Translations under genes and position numbers: made by a program
Notes under the pieces: generated by a model
Database searches by the model: none
Seen by the model: only the letters and a program-made list of their open reading frames with translations
What the model was told of the DNA's origin: nothing
Shown here: piece by piece, positions 36,759-46,339 of the stretch
Position numbering within the stretch: the stretch's first letter is position 1
How the letters are laid out: each line of letters starts with the position of its first letter
Assembly (NCBI RefSeq): GCF_001439805.1
Contig: NZ_JYLK01000015.1
Coordinates: forward strand, 1-64,000
DNA length: 64,000 nt
Direction: 5' to 3'
DNA from: Pseudomonas trivialis
Lineage (GTDB): Bacteria > Pseudomonadota > Gammaproteobacteria > Pseudomonadales > Pseudomonadaceae

Positions 36759-36805
36759 TGTGGGAGCCCAAGCTTCAGGCAGCCATAACAAGCCCACTTT
36801 CACAT
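36759..36805. repeat. Decayed REP pair
   Basis: TGTGGGAGCCCAAGCTTCAGGC and, reversed, AAGCCCACTTTCACA flank a short spacer. Several positions of the palindromes no longer pair. Between the ABC exporter and slt stops. Confidence 0.45.
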
Positions 36806-36812
36806 TTGGCTA

Positions 36813-38741
36813 TTACTGATCGTCGAAATAGCGCTCATGCCAATCCACGAGTGGCTGTGGCGAATTGAGCTTCTGTCCGTAGATCACCGAATAAGACAGC
36901 ACGTTCTGCACATACTGACGGGTTTCGTCGAACGGGATGCTTTCCACCCACACGTCGAAACTCAGGTGGTCGGCACCGCGCAGCCACTGGCGTACGCGGC
37001 CGGGGCCGGCGTTGTAGGCGGCGGAGGCGAGCACGCGGTTGCCGTTGAACTGGCTGTGCACCTGGCTCAGGTAGGCGGCGCCGAGCTGGATGTTCTTGTC
37101 CGGGTCCAGCACCTGGGCCGGTGAGGCCAGGGGGATGCTGAATTTGCGCGCGGTCTCCTTGGCGGTGCCCGGCATCAGTTGCATCAGGCCGCTGGCGCCG
37201 ACGCCTGAACGCGCATCGTCCATGAACGCGCTTTCCTGGCGGGTGATGGCGAACACCCAGCTCGAATGCAAGCCACGCACCTTGGCTTCGCGCACCAGGG
37301 TGTCGCGGTGGGCCATGGGGAAGCGGATATCCAGGTCGTCCCAGTACTGCGCCTGGCTGATGGTGCGGATCGCCGGGAAGTACCACTTCATGTCGTAGGC
37401 CAGCCTGGCCTGGGCGACCATTTCATCGCGGTTGAAGTGACGGCTGACGTGATACCACTCGCGACGCCCGTCGACGATCTGGCCCCGCGCATAGAACTCC
37501 ATTGCGCGGCGCACGCCCGGTGTATTGCGCACCTTGTTCATCAGCGCCTGGCTCATTACCAGCGGTTTGTTGGTGAGCTGGTACGGCGACTTGGAACGGT
37601 CGGCGGCGAGGAAGCCGTAGAAATCCCGTTCCTTGGCGACGTTTTTGTACAGCACCATGGCTTGCGGATTTTTCGGCTCGGCCAGTTCCAGACTGCGAGC
37701 CTGCCAGTAGCGCCAACGGTTAGTGGTGGCCAGGTCCTGTGGCAGTTTGCGGGTGAGCTGGTAGGCCTCTTCCCAGCGTGCCAGGCGCAGCAGCAGGCGC
37801 AGGCGCCATTCGGACACCGTGTTGTCGCGCAGTTCGGGGTCGTACTGGGTCATCACGTCGAGGGCGCGCGGGTCATAGCGGCGGGCCAGGGTCAGGCCGA
37901 TTTCGCGGGCGATCGACACTTTTTCGTCACGGGAAAAGTGCATGCTGCTGGCGTAGCCGTCGAGCAGGGCCATGGCCTTGTCCGGGTCCTGACGTGCCAA
38001 ACGACGCAGGCCCAGGCCCACGGCATCGGACATCGCCTCGTTGGCCGGCAGGAAGCGTGACGGGTCGCTGAGCATGTCGGGTTTTTGCGCCACATCCACC
38101 ATCAAGCGGCCTTGGGCGCCGAGGGTGGGCAGGGTTTTCACCAGGCTATTGGCCAGCGCGTAGTTGCGCGCCTCGGCGGCGAGCTTGGTGCGGTCCCAGA
38201 TTTTCTGTTCGGTGAGCTGCCCGGCAGCCGCCCACTGGCCGAAGGTGACATCACAGGCGGCGGGTTGGGTTTTGCCGGTCATCCACAGCTTTTCGGCGGT
38301 CTTGTAGCCTTCAGCCTTCAGGTTGTGGGTGAGCTGGTATTGGCCGTGCAGGCAGTCCAGCTCAACGAAATTGAGCTTGGTGTCGTAGTACTTTTCAAAG
38401 GTCTGCCAGTCGCCACGCTCGGCGAGCCAGCGCAACCAGCGCAGTTTCATCCAGTTGGCCTGGGGCAGGTCACCATTTTTGGCGAGGAACTGCTCGATTT
38501 CCTCGTTGCTCGCGCTTTTAAGGCGCGCGGTCAGTTCGTCATAGGCCAGGTAGGGCGTCAGCGGATAGTCGGCCAGCGCCTGGCTGTATTGCATGTACGG
38601 GCCGGTATCGCCCTTGGCCAGCGCGCGTTTGGCTTCATCGTAGTATTGACGTTGGGTGGTGAGGTCCACGGCCTGGGCGGATTGGGCGGCGGTGGCGGAA
38701 AGAAGCAGACAGGATAAAAAGTTGAAAAGGCGACTGCGCAT
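36813..38741 (-). CDS. slt: Soluble lytic murein transglycosylase (Slt)
   Basis: A 642-residue periplasmic enzyme that cleaves the MurNAc-GlcNAc bond of peptidoglycan with formation of anhydro-MurNAc. The start at 38741 yields a signal peptide (RLFNFLSCLLLSATAAQSAQA). Residues about 30-460 form the superhelical ring (U and L domains), and the lysozyme-like C domain follows, with the catalytic Glu in AITRQESAFMDDARSGVGAS and the blocks GLMQLMPGTAKETA and ASAAYNAGPGRVRQWL. Full-length for Slt70. Its product anhydro-muropeptides are substrates for NagZ, encoded at 52.4 kb. Confidence 0.93.
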   Translation of the reverse strand: MRSRLFNFLSCLLLSATAAQSAQAVDLTTQRQYYDEAKRALAKGDTGPYMQYSQALADYPLTPYLAYDELTARLKSASNEEIEQFLAKNGDLPQANWMKLRWLRWLAERGDWQTFEKYYDTKLNFVELDCLHGQYQLTHNLKAEGYKTAEKLWMTGKTQPAACDVTFGQWAAAGQLTEQKIWDRTKLAAEARNYALANSLVKTLPTLGAQGRLMVDVAQKPDMLSDPSRFLPANEAMSDAVGLGLRRLARQDPDKAMALLDGYASSMHFSRDEKVSIAREIGLTLARRYDPRALDVMTQYDPELRDNTVSEWRLRLLLRLARWEEAYQLTRKLPQDLATTNRWRYWQARSLELAEPKNPQAMVLYKNVAKERDFYGFLAADRSKSPYQLTNKPLVMSQALMNKVRNTPGVRRAMEFYARGQIVDGRREWYHVSRHFNRDEMVAQARLAYDMKWYFPAIRTISQAQYWDDLDIRFPMAHRDTLVREAKVRGLHSSWVFAITRQESAFMDDARSGVGASGLMQLMPGTAKETARKFSIPLASPAQVLDPDKNIQLGAAYLSQVHSQFNGNRVLASAAYNAGPGRVRQWLRGADHLSFDVWVESIPFDETRQYVQNVLSYSVIYGQKLNSPQPLVDWHERYFDDQ

Positions 38742-38923
38742 GAGACGTCCGTGCAGAGAAATCACGACTAGCACCGGCACCGCCGACACTGATTGCCCCT
38801 AGCTTAGCCTTTTGCCAGCGACCGGCGAAAGCTTTGCCGGGAGGTTCGTTCAAGTTCGACGGAAATGTCCTACAGAACGTGTCGACATCGAAAAAGCCGG
38901 CCGCATCCCACCCTCAACTCAGG

Positions 38924-38929
38924 TAGAAT
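38924..38929 (+). promoter_or_regulatory. Putative -10 element of uup
   Basis: TAGAAT followed by a GC-rich stretch (GCGCGCCCGG), 26 bp before the uup start. Such GC-rich discriminators occur in growth-regulated promoters. No good -35 is visible. Confidence 0.4.
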
Positions 38930-38954
38930 GCGCGCCCGGTTTTTGGAGAAGTGT

Positions 38955-40877
<1,923 letters not shown>

Positions 40878-40893
40878 TTGATCGGCAGGCACT

Positions 40894-40932
40894 AAAAAAC
40901 CCGGTGTTCATTTGATGAGCACCGGGTTTTTT
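40894..40932 (+). terminator. Intrinsic terminator after uup
   Basis: AAAAAACCCGGTG and CACCGGGTTTTTT form a long stem around TTCATTTGATGAG, with a T-run on the plus strand and A-run upstream (active on either strand). Confidence 0.9.
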
Positions 40933-40952
40933 ATATGAAATGCGATTCAAAA

Positions 40953-41056
40953 TGTGGGAGGGGCGGTGCGACGATTCGACTTGCCCCCGATTAGGGAGTG
41001 TCAGTGGATACACCTGTAACTGACCCGCCGCCATCGGGGGCAAGCCCCTCCCACAT
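40953..41056. repeat. Inverted REP pair, left REP interrupted by 16 bp
   Basis: The right REP (CATCGGGGGCAAGCCCCTCC...) is intact. The left one reads TGTGGGAGGGGC, then 16 unrelated bases (40965-40980, GGTGCGACGATTCGAC), then TTGCCCCCGAT, so a short insertion splits its loop. Located between uup and the universal stress gene. Confidence 0.8.
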
Positions 41057-41071
41057 TAGCTTCCATCGGTC

Positions 41072-41512
41072 TTACGAATTTTTTACCAGCTTGACGGCCA
41101 GTACATCGCACGGCGCGCCGTGCAGTACATCATTGGCAGTAGAGCCCAGCAACAACGCCAAACCGTGACGACCATGGCTACCCACCACGATCAAGTCGCA
41201 AGCCTTTTCCTTGGCCAAGTGGTGGATTTCCTGGCGCGGTTGGCCGTATGTCAGGTGGCAGTCTTCCTTTTTCAGGTGAGGGTATTTGAGAATCAAACGG
41301 TCCAGGCGCTCCTTGGCCTGGTCAAATTGTTGTTGCTGCAACTGGGAAAGGTCCATCGGTACGTCACCGCCAAAGGCCATGGCCATGGGCTCGACGATAT
41401 GCACCAGCGACAGTATGGCGCCATTGGCCAATGCAGATTCCTGCGCGCGCTTGATCACCGGATCGCACTCTTCGGTCAGATCGACAGCGACCAGAATATG
41501 TTTGTAGGGCAT
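41072..41512 (-). CDS. Universal stress protein (UspA family)
   Basis: A 146-residue single Usp domain starting at 41512, after GGAGGA. The N-terminus YKHILVAVDLTEECDPVI and the C-terminal nucleotide loop VGSHGRHGLALLLGSTANDVL fit the ATP-binding Usp type (G-x2-G-x9-G-S/T). ATP-binding Usps are induced on growth arrest or oxygen limitation and help survival; the exact trigger here is unknown. It is divergent from a small membrane-anchored protein gene. Confidence 0.93.
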   Translation of the reverse strand: MPYKHILVAVDLTEECDPVIKRAQESALANGAILSLVHIVEPMAMAFGGDVPMDLSQLQQQQFDQAKERLDRLILKYPHLKKEDCHLTYGQPRQEIHHLAKEKACDLIVVGSHGRHGLALLLGSTANDVLHGAPCDVLAVKLVKNS

Positions 41513-41618
41513 GAGGCGTTCCTCCAAGGGACTGCAATAACTTCAGTATGGCTGCTTTCAAGCGGATGCGGTTGCGTCAGGTCAAATCCGCTCATCTGGA
41601 AATTCGGGGGTACTTCAT

Positions 41619-42056
41619 ATGACGGTCTGGATAGTGGTGTCAATCCTTCTGGTGGTTCTAAGCCCCCTGGCGTGGCTGCGCCCGTCGCGCCAGCAGAGCG
41701 GACGCATGGCGCTGCGCATGGAAGCGCGACGCATCGGCCTGGCCATGCAACTGGCGCCGCAGGAGTGGCCGCACTGGCTCAAACACGAACCGCCAAGCCC
41801 CTGCGCGCAGTATTGCCGGCCACGACGCGGCACTGCGCCGGCACTGTGGAGCTACTGGCAACTGGAGCCGGGTGTGTGGGTCAACCAGTGGCGCGAGGTG
41901 TGCGTGGACCAGGCCTTGCTGGCGCACTTCGCACCGCTGCCGGCCAATGTCTACAAGGTCGAGGCTGACAGGCAGATGATCGCCGTTTACTGGGGCGAAA
42001 AGGGCGAGGCGAGTGTGCTCAAAGACATAGACGCGCTGCTCAAGAGCCTGGCCTGA
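41619..42056 (+). CDS. Membrane-anchored protein of unknown function
   Basis: A 145-residue protein with one N-terminal TM segment (VWIVVSILLVVLSPLAWL, residues 3-20), then a basic region (RPSRQQSGRMALRMEARRIG) and a soluble part with many tryptophans (EWPHWL, SYWQLEPGVWVNQW). Two cysteines (CAQYC) lie near residue 63. The C-terminal EGRE-like stretch GEKGEASVLKDIDALLKSLA is helical. No named family recognised. Starts 107 bp from the universal stress gene, head to head. Confidence 0.7.
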   Translation: MTVWIVVSILLVVLSPLAWLRPSRQQSGRMALRMEARRIGLAMQLAPQEWPHWLKHEPPSPCAQYCRPRRGTAPALWSYWQLEPGVWVNQWREVCVDQALLAHFAPLPANVYKVEADRQMIAVYWGEKGEASVLKDIDALLKSLA

Positions 42057-42065
42057 AAGCCGCGC

Positions 42066-42210
42066 AATAAAAAGCCCGACAGTCATCATCGGGCTGGAGT
42101 TGGCCAGGCAGGCCGGTAAATTCCGTTTGTCGCGTCGGATGTTCATCCTGGCGCAGTAAGGTACTCGCTCGCTTGGCGGGCTTACCCATTCTGTACAGCT
42201 CTTTTCCCTA
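42066..42210 (-). ncRNA. Candidate small RNA ending at a strong minus-strand terminator
   Basis: AGCCCGA (42073-42079) and TCGGGCT (42089-42095) form a stem, and only on the minus strand is it followed by a T-run (TTTTTATT, 42073-42066). No minus-strand gene lies upstream of it; fadB beyond is on the plus strand. Read on the minus strand, the 110 bp before the terminator can fold further: GTAAG...CTTAC around 42150-42180, GGATG-AA-CATCC around 42135-42147, and GGCC...GGCC near 42102-42115. The 5' end is not defined; the AT-rich region 42210-42250 could hold a promoter. I cannot match it to a named RNA family. Confidence 0.5.
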
Positions 42211-42538
42211 ATCATTGCATTATTGATTCAGTGAATAATTGAATATTCCTTCTGAGCGGGGCTAGGGTTGTGGTTCCTGAAATGACTGGAAAGTCGTGTT
42301 TTTACTGGCCTTTGGAGCGATTGACAATTACCCGGAATTGGATGAAGGTGGCGTACCCAAATCAAACGGGCGTATGAATTGAGCGTTTGTCTGTCAGATG
42401 CTTCATACATAGCCCCGACTATCGCATTGGCGGGTGTGCCTGGCGGATGGGCGTGTACATTGAGCAAACCCTCAATGTCCAACCCTAGGCCAGCGTCCAG
42501 TGTGTACTGTTCAGCTTCCATATCGTGGAGATCAGTTG
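42211..42538 (+). promoter_or_regulatory. fadB upstream region
   Basis: No convincing gene in this 328 bp; a 97-codon minus-strand frame here lacks a ribosome-binding site. Features seen: CAAAC at 42364 and GTTTG at 42385, PsrA-like half sites separated by 16 bp; a possible promoter TTGAGC (42379) with CATACAT about 19 bp on; and a perfect 8-bp inverted repeat ACATTGAG-CAAACC-CTCAATGT (42457-42478) in the likely leader, about 60 bp before the start codon. Confidence 0.5.
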
Positions 42539-44686
42539 ATGATTTACGAAGGTAAAGCCATCACGGTTAAGGCTCTTGAAAGTGGCATCGTCGAACTGAA
42601 ATTCGACCTCAAGGGTGAGTCCGTCAACAAGTTCAACCGTCTAACCCTGAACGAACTGCGTCAGGCCGTGGACACCATCAAAGCGGATGCTTCGGTCAAG
42701 GGCGTGATCGTTTCCAGCGGCAAGGACGTGTTCATCGTCGGCGCTGACATCACCGAATTCGTCGACAACTTCAAGCTGCCCGATGCGGAGCTTGTGGCCG
42801 GCAACCTCGAAGCCAACAAGATTTTCAGCGATTTCGAAGACCTCAACGTACCCACCGTTGCCGCGATCAACGGCATCGCGCTGGGCGGCGGCCTGGAAAT
42901 GTGCCTGGCCGCAGACTTTCGCGTGATGTCGGCGACGGCCAAAGTCGGCCTGCCCGAAGTCAAGCTGGGCATCTACCCGGGCTTTGGCGGCACCGTGCGC
43001 CTGCCGCGCCTGATCGGTGCCGACAACGCCATCGAGTGGATCGCCGCCGGCAAGGAAAACAATGCTGAAGACGCACTCAAAGTCGGTGCCGTCGATGCCG
43101 TGGTTGCCCCGGACAAGTTGGCTGAAGCTGCACTGAACCTGATCAAGGGTGCCATCAGCGGCGAATTTGACTACAAGGCCAAGCGTCAGCCGAAGCTGGA
43201 AAAACTCAAGCTCAACGCCATCGAACAAATGATGTCGTTCGAAACCGCCAAGGGTTTCGTGGCGGGTCAGGCCGGCCCTAACTACCCGGCGCCGGTGGAA
43301 GCGATCAAGACCATTCAGAAGGCGGCGAACTTCGGTCGCGACAAGGCCCTGGAAGTGGAAGCGGCCGGTTTTGTCAAACTGGCGAAGACCTCGGCGGCCC
43401 AGAGCCTGATCGGCCTGTTCCTGAACGATCAGGAACTGAAGAAAAAAGCCAAGGCCTACGACGAGATTGCCAAAGACGTGAAACAGGCTGCCGTACTCGG
43501 CGCCGGGATCATGGGCGGCGGTATCGCCTATCAGTCGGCGTCCAAGGGCACGCCGATCCTGATGAAAGACATCAACGAGCACGGTATCGAGCAAGGCCTG
43601 GCGGAAGCCGCCAAGCTGCTGGTCGGCCGCGTGGACAAAGGTCGCATGACCGCGGCGAAAATGGCTGAAGTGCTTAACGGCATTCGTCCCACGCTGTCCT
43701 ACGGTGACTTCGGTCACGTCGATCTGGTGGTCGAAGCCGTCGTCGAAAACCCGAAGGTCAAGCAGGCCGTGCTGGCCGAAGTGGAAGCCCAGGTCAAGGA
43801 CGACACCATCCTGGCCTCCAACACGTCGACCATTTCCATTTCGCTGCTGGCCCAGGCCCTCAAGCGTCCGGAAAATTTCGTCGGCATGCACTTCTTCAAC
43901 CCGGTGCACATGATGCCGCTGGTGGAAGTGATCCGTGGCGAGAAGTCCAGTGAGCTGGCCGTTGCCACCACCGTGGCCTACGCCAAGAAAATGGGCAAGA
44001 ACCCGATTGTGGTCAACGACTGCCCGGGCTTCCTGGTCAACCGCGTGCTGTTCCCGTACTTCGGTGGTTTCGCCAAGCTGGTCAGCGCCGGCGTGGACTT
44101 CGTGCGCATCGACAAGGTGATGGAAAAATTCGGCTGGCCGATGGGTCCGGCGTACCTGATGGACGTGGTCGGCATCGACACCGGCCACCACGGTCGTGAC
44201 GTGATGGCTGAGGGCTTCCCGGACCGCATGAAAGACGACCGCCGCTCGGCGATTGACGCGCTGTACGAGGCCAAGCGCCTGGGCCAGAAGAACGGCAAGG
44301 GCTTCTACGCCTACGAGACGGACAAGAAGGGCAAGCAGAAGAAAGTGGCCGACCCGTCGGTGCACGAAGTGCTGGCGCCGGTCATCCATGAGCAGCGTGA
44401 GGTGTCCGACGAGGATATCGTCAACTGGATGATGATCGCCCTGTGCCTGGAAACCGTGCGTTGCCTGGAAGACGGCATCGTCGAAACCGCCGCCGAAGCC
44501 GACATGGGCCTGGTGTACGGTATTGGCTTCCCTCCGTTCCGTGGCGGTGCGCTGCGTTACATCGACTCGATCGGTGTGGCCGAGTTCGTTGCCCTGGCTG
44601 ACAAATACGCTGAGCTGGGCCCGCTGTACCACCCGACTGCGAAGCTGCGTGAAATGGCCAAAAACGGCCAGAGCTTCTTCGGTTAA
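42539..44686 (+). CDS. fadB: Fatty acid oxidation complex, alpha subunit
   Basis: A 715-residue multifunctional protein with enoyl-CoA hydratase/isomerase activity in residues 1-190 (oxyanion blocks SGKDVFIVGADITEF and INGIALGGGLEMCLAADFR with the two catalytic glutamates) and 3-hydroxyacyl-CoA dehydrogenase from about 310 (NAD motif AAVLGAGIMGGGIAYQSA; catalytic His in VGMHFFNPVHMMPLVEVI). It binds FadA to form the alpha2-beta2 complex of beta-oxidation. GGAG lies just upstream of the ATG. Length equals the known Pseudomonas FadB. In Pseudomonas, fadBA is repressed by PsrA (encoded at 51.6 kb). Confidence 0.97.
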   Translation: MIYEGKAITVKALESGIVELKFDLKGESVNKFNRLTLNELRQAVDTIKADASVKGVIVSSGKDVFIVGADITEFVDNFKLPDAELVAGNLEANKIFSDFEDLNVPTVAAINGIALGGGLEMCLAADFRVMSATAKVGLPEVKLGIYPGFGGTVRLPRLIGADNAIEWIAAGKENNAEDALKVGAVDAVVAPDKLAEAALNLIKGAISGEFDYKAKRQPKLEKLKLNAIEQMMSFETAKGFVAGQAGPNYPAPVEAIKTIQKAANFGRDKALEVEAAGFVKLAKTSAAQSLIGLFLNDQELKKKAKAYDEIAKDVKQAAVLGAGIMGGGIAYQSASKGTPILMKDINEHGIEQGLAEAAKLLVGRVDKGRMTAAKMAEVLNGIRPTLSYGDFGHVDLVVEAVVENPKVKQAVLAEVEAQVKDDTILASNTSTISISLLAQALKRPENFVGMHFFNPVHMMPLVEVIRGEKSSELAVATTVAYAKKMGKNPIVVNDCPGFLVNRVLFPYFGGFAKLVSAGVDFVRIDKVMEKFGWPMGPAYLMDVVGIDTGHHGRDVMAEGFPDRMKDDRRSAIDALYEAKRLGQKNGKGFYAYETDKKGKQKKVADPSVHEVLAPVIHEQREVSDEDIVNWMMIALCLETVRCLEDGIVETAAEADMGLVYGIGFPPFRGGALRYIDSIGVAEFVALADKYAELGPLYHPTAKLREMAKNGQSFFG

Positions 44687-44715
44687 GCGCCCCGGACACT
44701 AGAGCGAGACTATTT

Positions 44716-45891
44716 ATGAGCTTGAATCCAAGAGACGTCGTGATTGTCGACTTTGGTCGCACCCCGATGGGCCGCTCCAAGGGCGGCATGCACCGCAACA
44801 CCCGCGCCGAGGACATGTCGGCGCACCTGATCAGCAAATTGCTGGAACGCAACGTCAAGGTTGATCCTAACGAAGTCGAAGACGTGATCTGGGGCTGCGT
44901 CAACCAGACCCTGGAACAGGGCTGGAACATTGCGCGCATGGCGTCGTTGATGACCCAGATCCCGCACACCGCAGCGGGCCAGACGGTAAGCCGCCTGTGC
45001 GGTTCGTCGATGAGCGCGCTGCACACCGCTGCGCAGGCGATCATGACCGGCAACGGTGATGTGTTCGTGGTCGGCGGCGTGGAGCACATGGGCCACGTGA
45101 GCATGATGCACGGCGTCGATCCCAACCCGCACATGTCGCTGTACGCGGCAAAAGCGTCGGGCATGATGGGCCTCACCGCCGAAATGCTCGGCAAGATGCA
45201 CGGCATCACCCGTGAAGCCCAGGATGCGTTCGGCCTGCGTTCTCACCAACTCGCCCACAAGGCGACGGTGGAAGGCAAGTTCAAGGATGAAATCATCCCG
45301 ATGAACGGCTACGACGAGAACGGTTTCCTCAAACTGTTCGACTACGACGAAACCATCCGTCCGGATACCACCCTGGAAAGCCTGGCGGCCTTGAAGCCGG
45401 CGTTCAATCCAAAGGGCGGCACCGTAACGGCCGGTACGTCGTCGCAAATCACCGACGGTGCCTCGTGCATGATCGTGATGTCGGCGCAGCGTGCCCAGGA
45501 CCTGGGTATCCAGCCGATGGCGGTGATTCGTTCGATGGCTGTGGCGGGTGTGGACCCGGCGATCATGGGCTATGGTCCGGTTCCGGCCACACAAAAAGCC
45601 TTGAAGCGCGCAGGCCTGACCATCGCCGATATCGACTTCTTCGAGCTCAACGAAGCTTTCGCCGCACAGGCCCTGCCGGTGCTGAAAGATTTGAAAGTAC
45701 TCGACAAGATGAACGAGAAGGTTAACCTGCACGGCGGCGCAATCGCCCTGGGTCACCCGTTTGGTTGCTCCGGTGCACGTATCTCCGGTACTTTGCTTAA
45801 CGTGATGAAGCAGAATGGCGGCAACCTGGGTGTTGCAACCATGTGCATTGGTCTTGGCCAAGGCATCTCCACCGTCTTCGAACGCGTCTAA
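44716..45891 (+). CDS. fadA: 3-ketoacyl-CoA thiolase, fatty acid oxidation complex beta subunit
   Basis: A 391-residue thiolase starting 29 bp after fadB. The acyl-accepting cysteine is C95 in VSRLCGSSMSALH; the other catalytic residues lie in GGAIALGHPFGCSGAR (His) and VATMCIGLGQG (Cys). It cleaves 3-ketoacyl-CoA to acetyl-CoA and a shortened acyl-CoA. The sequence matches the FadA (not AtoB) group, and the operon with fadB settles the assignment. A terminator follows. Confidence 0.97.
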   Translation: MSLNPRDVVIVDFGRTPMGRSKGGMHRNTRAEDMSAHLISKLLERNVKVDPNEVEDVIWGCVNQTLEQGWNIARMASLMTQIPHTAAGQTVSRLCGSSMSALHTAAQAIMTGNGDVFVVGGVEHMGHVSMMHGVDPNPHMSLYAAKASGMMGLTAEMLGKMHGITREAQDAFGLRSHQLAHKATVEGKFKDEIIPMNGYDENGFLKLFDYDETIRPDTTLESLAALKPAFNPKGGTVTAGTSSQITDGASCMIVMSAQRAQDLGIQPMAVIRSMAVAGVDPAIMGYGPVPATQKALKRAGLTIADIDFFELNEAFAAQALPVLKDLKVLDKMNEKVNLHGGAIALGHPFGCSGARISGTLLNVMKQNGGNLGVATMCIGLGQGISTVFERV

Positions 45892-45909
45892 GCGTTGCTT
45901 GACGGAACG

Positions 45910-45940
45910 CCGGGGCCCAGTGCCCCGGTTTTTGTTTTTT
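45910..45940 (+). terminator. Intrinsic terminator of the fadBA operon
   Basis: CCGGGGC-CCAGT-GCCCCGG followed by TTTTTGTTTTTT, 18 bp after the fadA stop. Confidence 0.93.
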
Positions 45941-45988
45941 GGCGTTTTGTAATATTTTTTTTAACGAATTTTGTGAGGGGGCCACAGC

Positions 45989-46225
45989 ATGAAAGTCGAA
46001 CCAGGGCTCTACCAGCATTATAAAGGTCCGCAATACCGTGTTTTCAGTGTGGCGCGGCACTCCGAAACCGAAGAGCAAGTGGTGTTTTACCAAGCACTGT
46101 ATGGCGATTACGGCTTTTGGGTGCGTCCCTTGAGCATGTTCGTGGAGTCCGTCGAAGTTGACGGCGAGCAGGTCCCGCGCTTTGCTTTGGTGCAGGCCGA
46201 ACCCAGTCTTTTTTCAGGGCAATAA
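45989..46225 (+). CDS. DUF1653 protein
   Basis: A 78-residue protein, one DUF1653 domain: KVEPGLYQHYKGPQYRVFSVARHSETEE, then VVFYQALYGDYGFWVRPLSMF. Family members are small cytoplasmic proteins of unknown role, sometimes fused to other domains. GTGAGGGGG precedes the start. It stands between fadA and topA, the same order as in P. aeruginosa (from memory). Confidence 0.9.
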   Translation: MKVEPGLYQHYKGPQYRVFSVARHSETEEQVVFYQALYGDYGFWVRPLSMFVESVEVDGEQVPRFALVQAEPSLFSGQ

Positions 46226-46250
46226 CGGCAGGTTGCGCAGAATGCTGCGC

Positions 46251-46279
46251 TTGACCTCACCTTGTCGCCACTATATATA
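46251..46279 (+). promoter_or_regulatory. Strong sigma-70 promoter of topA
   Basis: TTGACC at 46251-46256, 17-bp spacer, TATATA at 46274-46279. The start codon of topA follows 61 bp later. The near-consensus hexamers and spacing make this the clearest promoter in the window. Confidence 0.75.
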
Positions 46280-46339
46280 GCGTTGCCGCGTCAGGCGCCA
46301 ACTGCCTTTCACTTCTCGAATTCAGGAATTTTCCGATCC

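Noticed and set aside
42228..42521. A 97-codon minus-strand reading frame upstream of fadB
   Set aside because: No ribosome-binding site before its ATG, composition unlike the neighbouring genes, no recognisable domain; it lies over the fadB control region.
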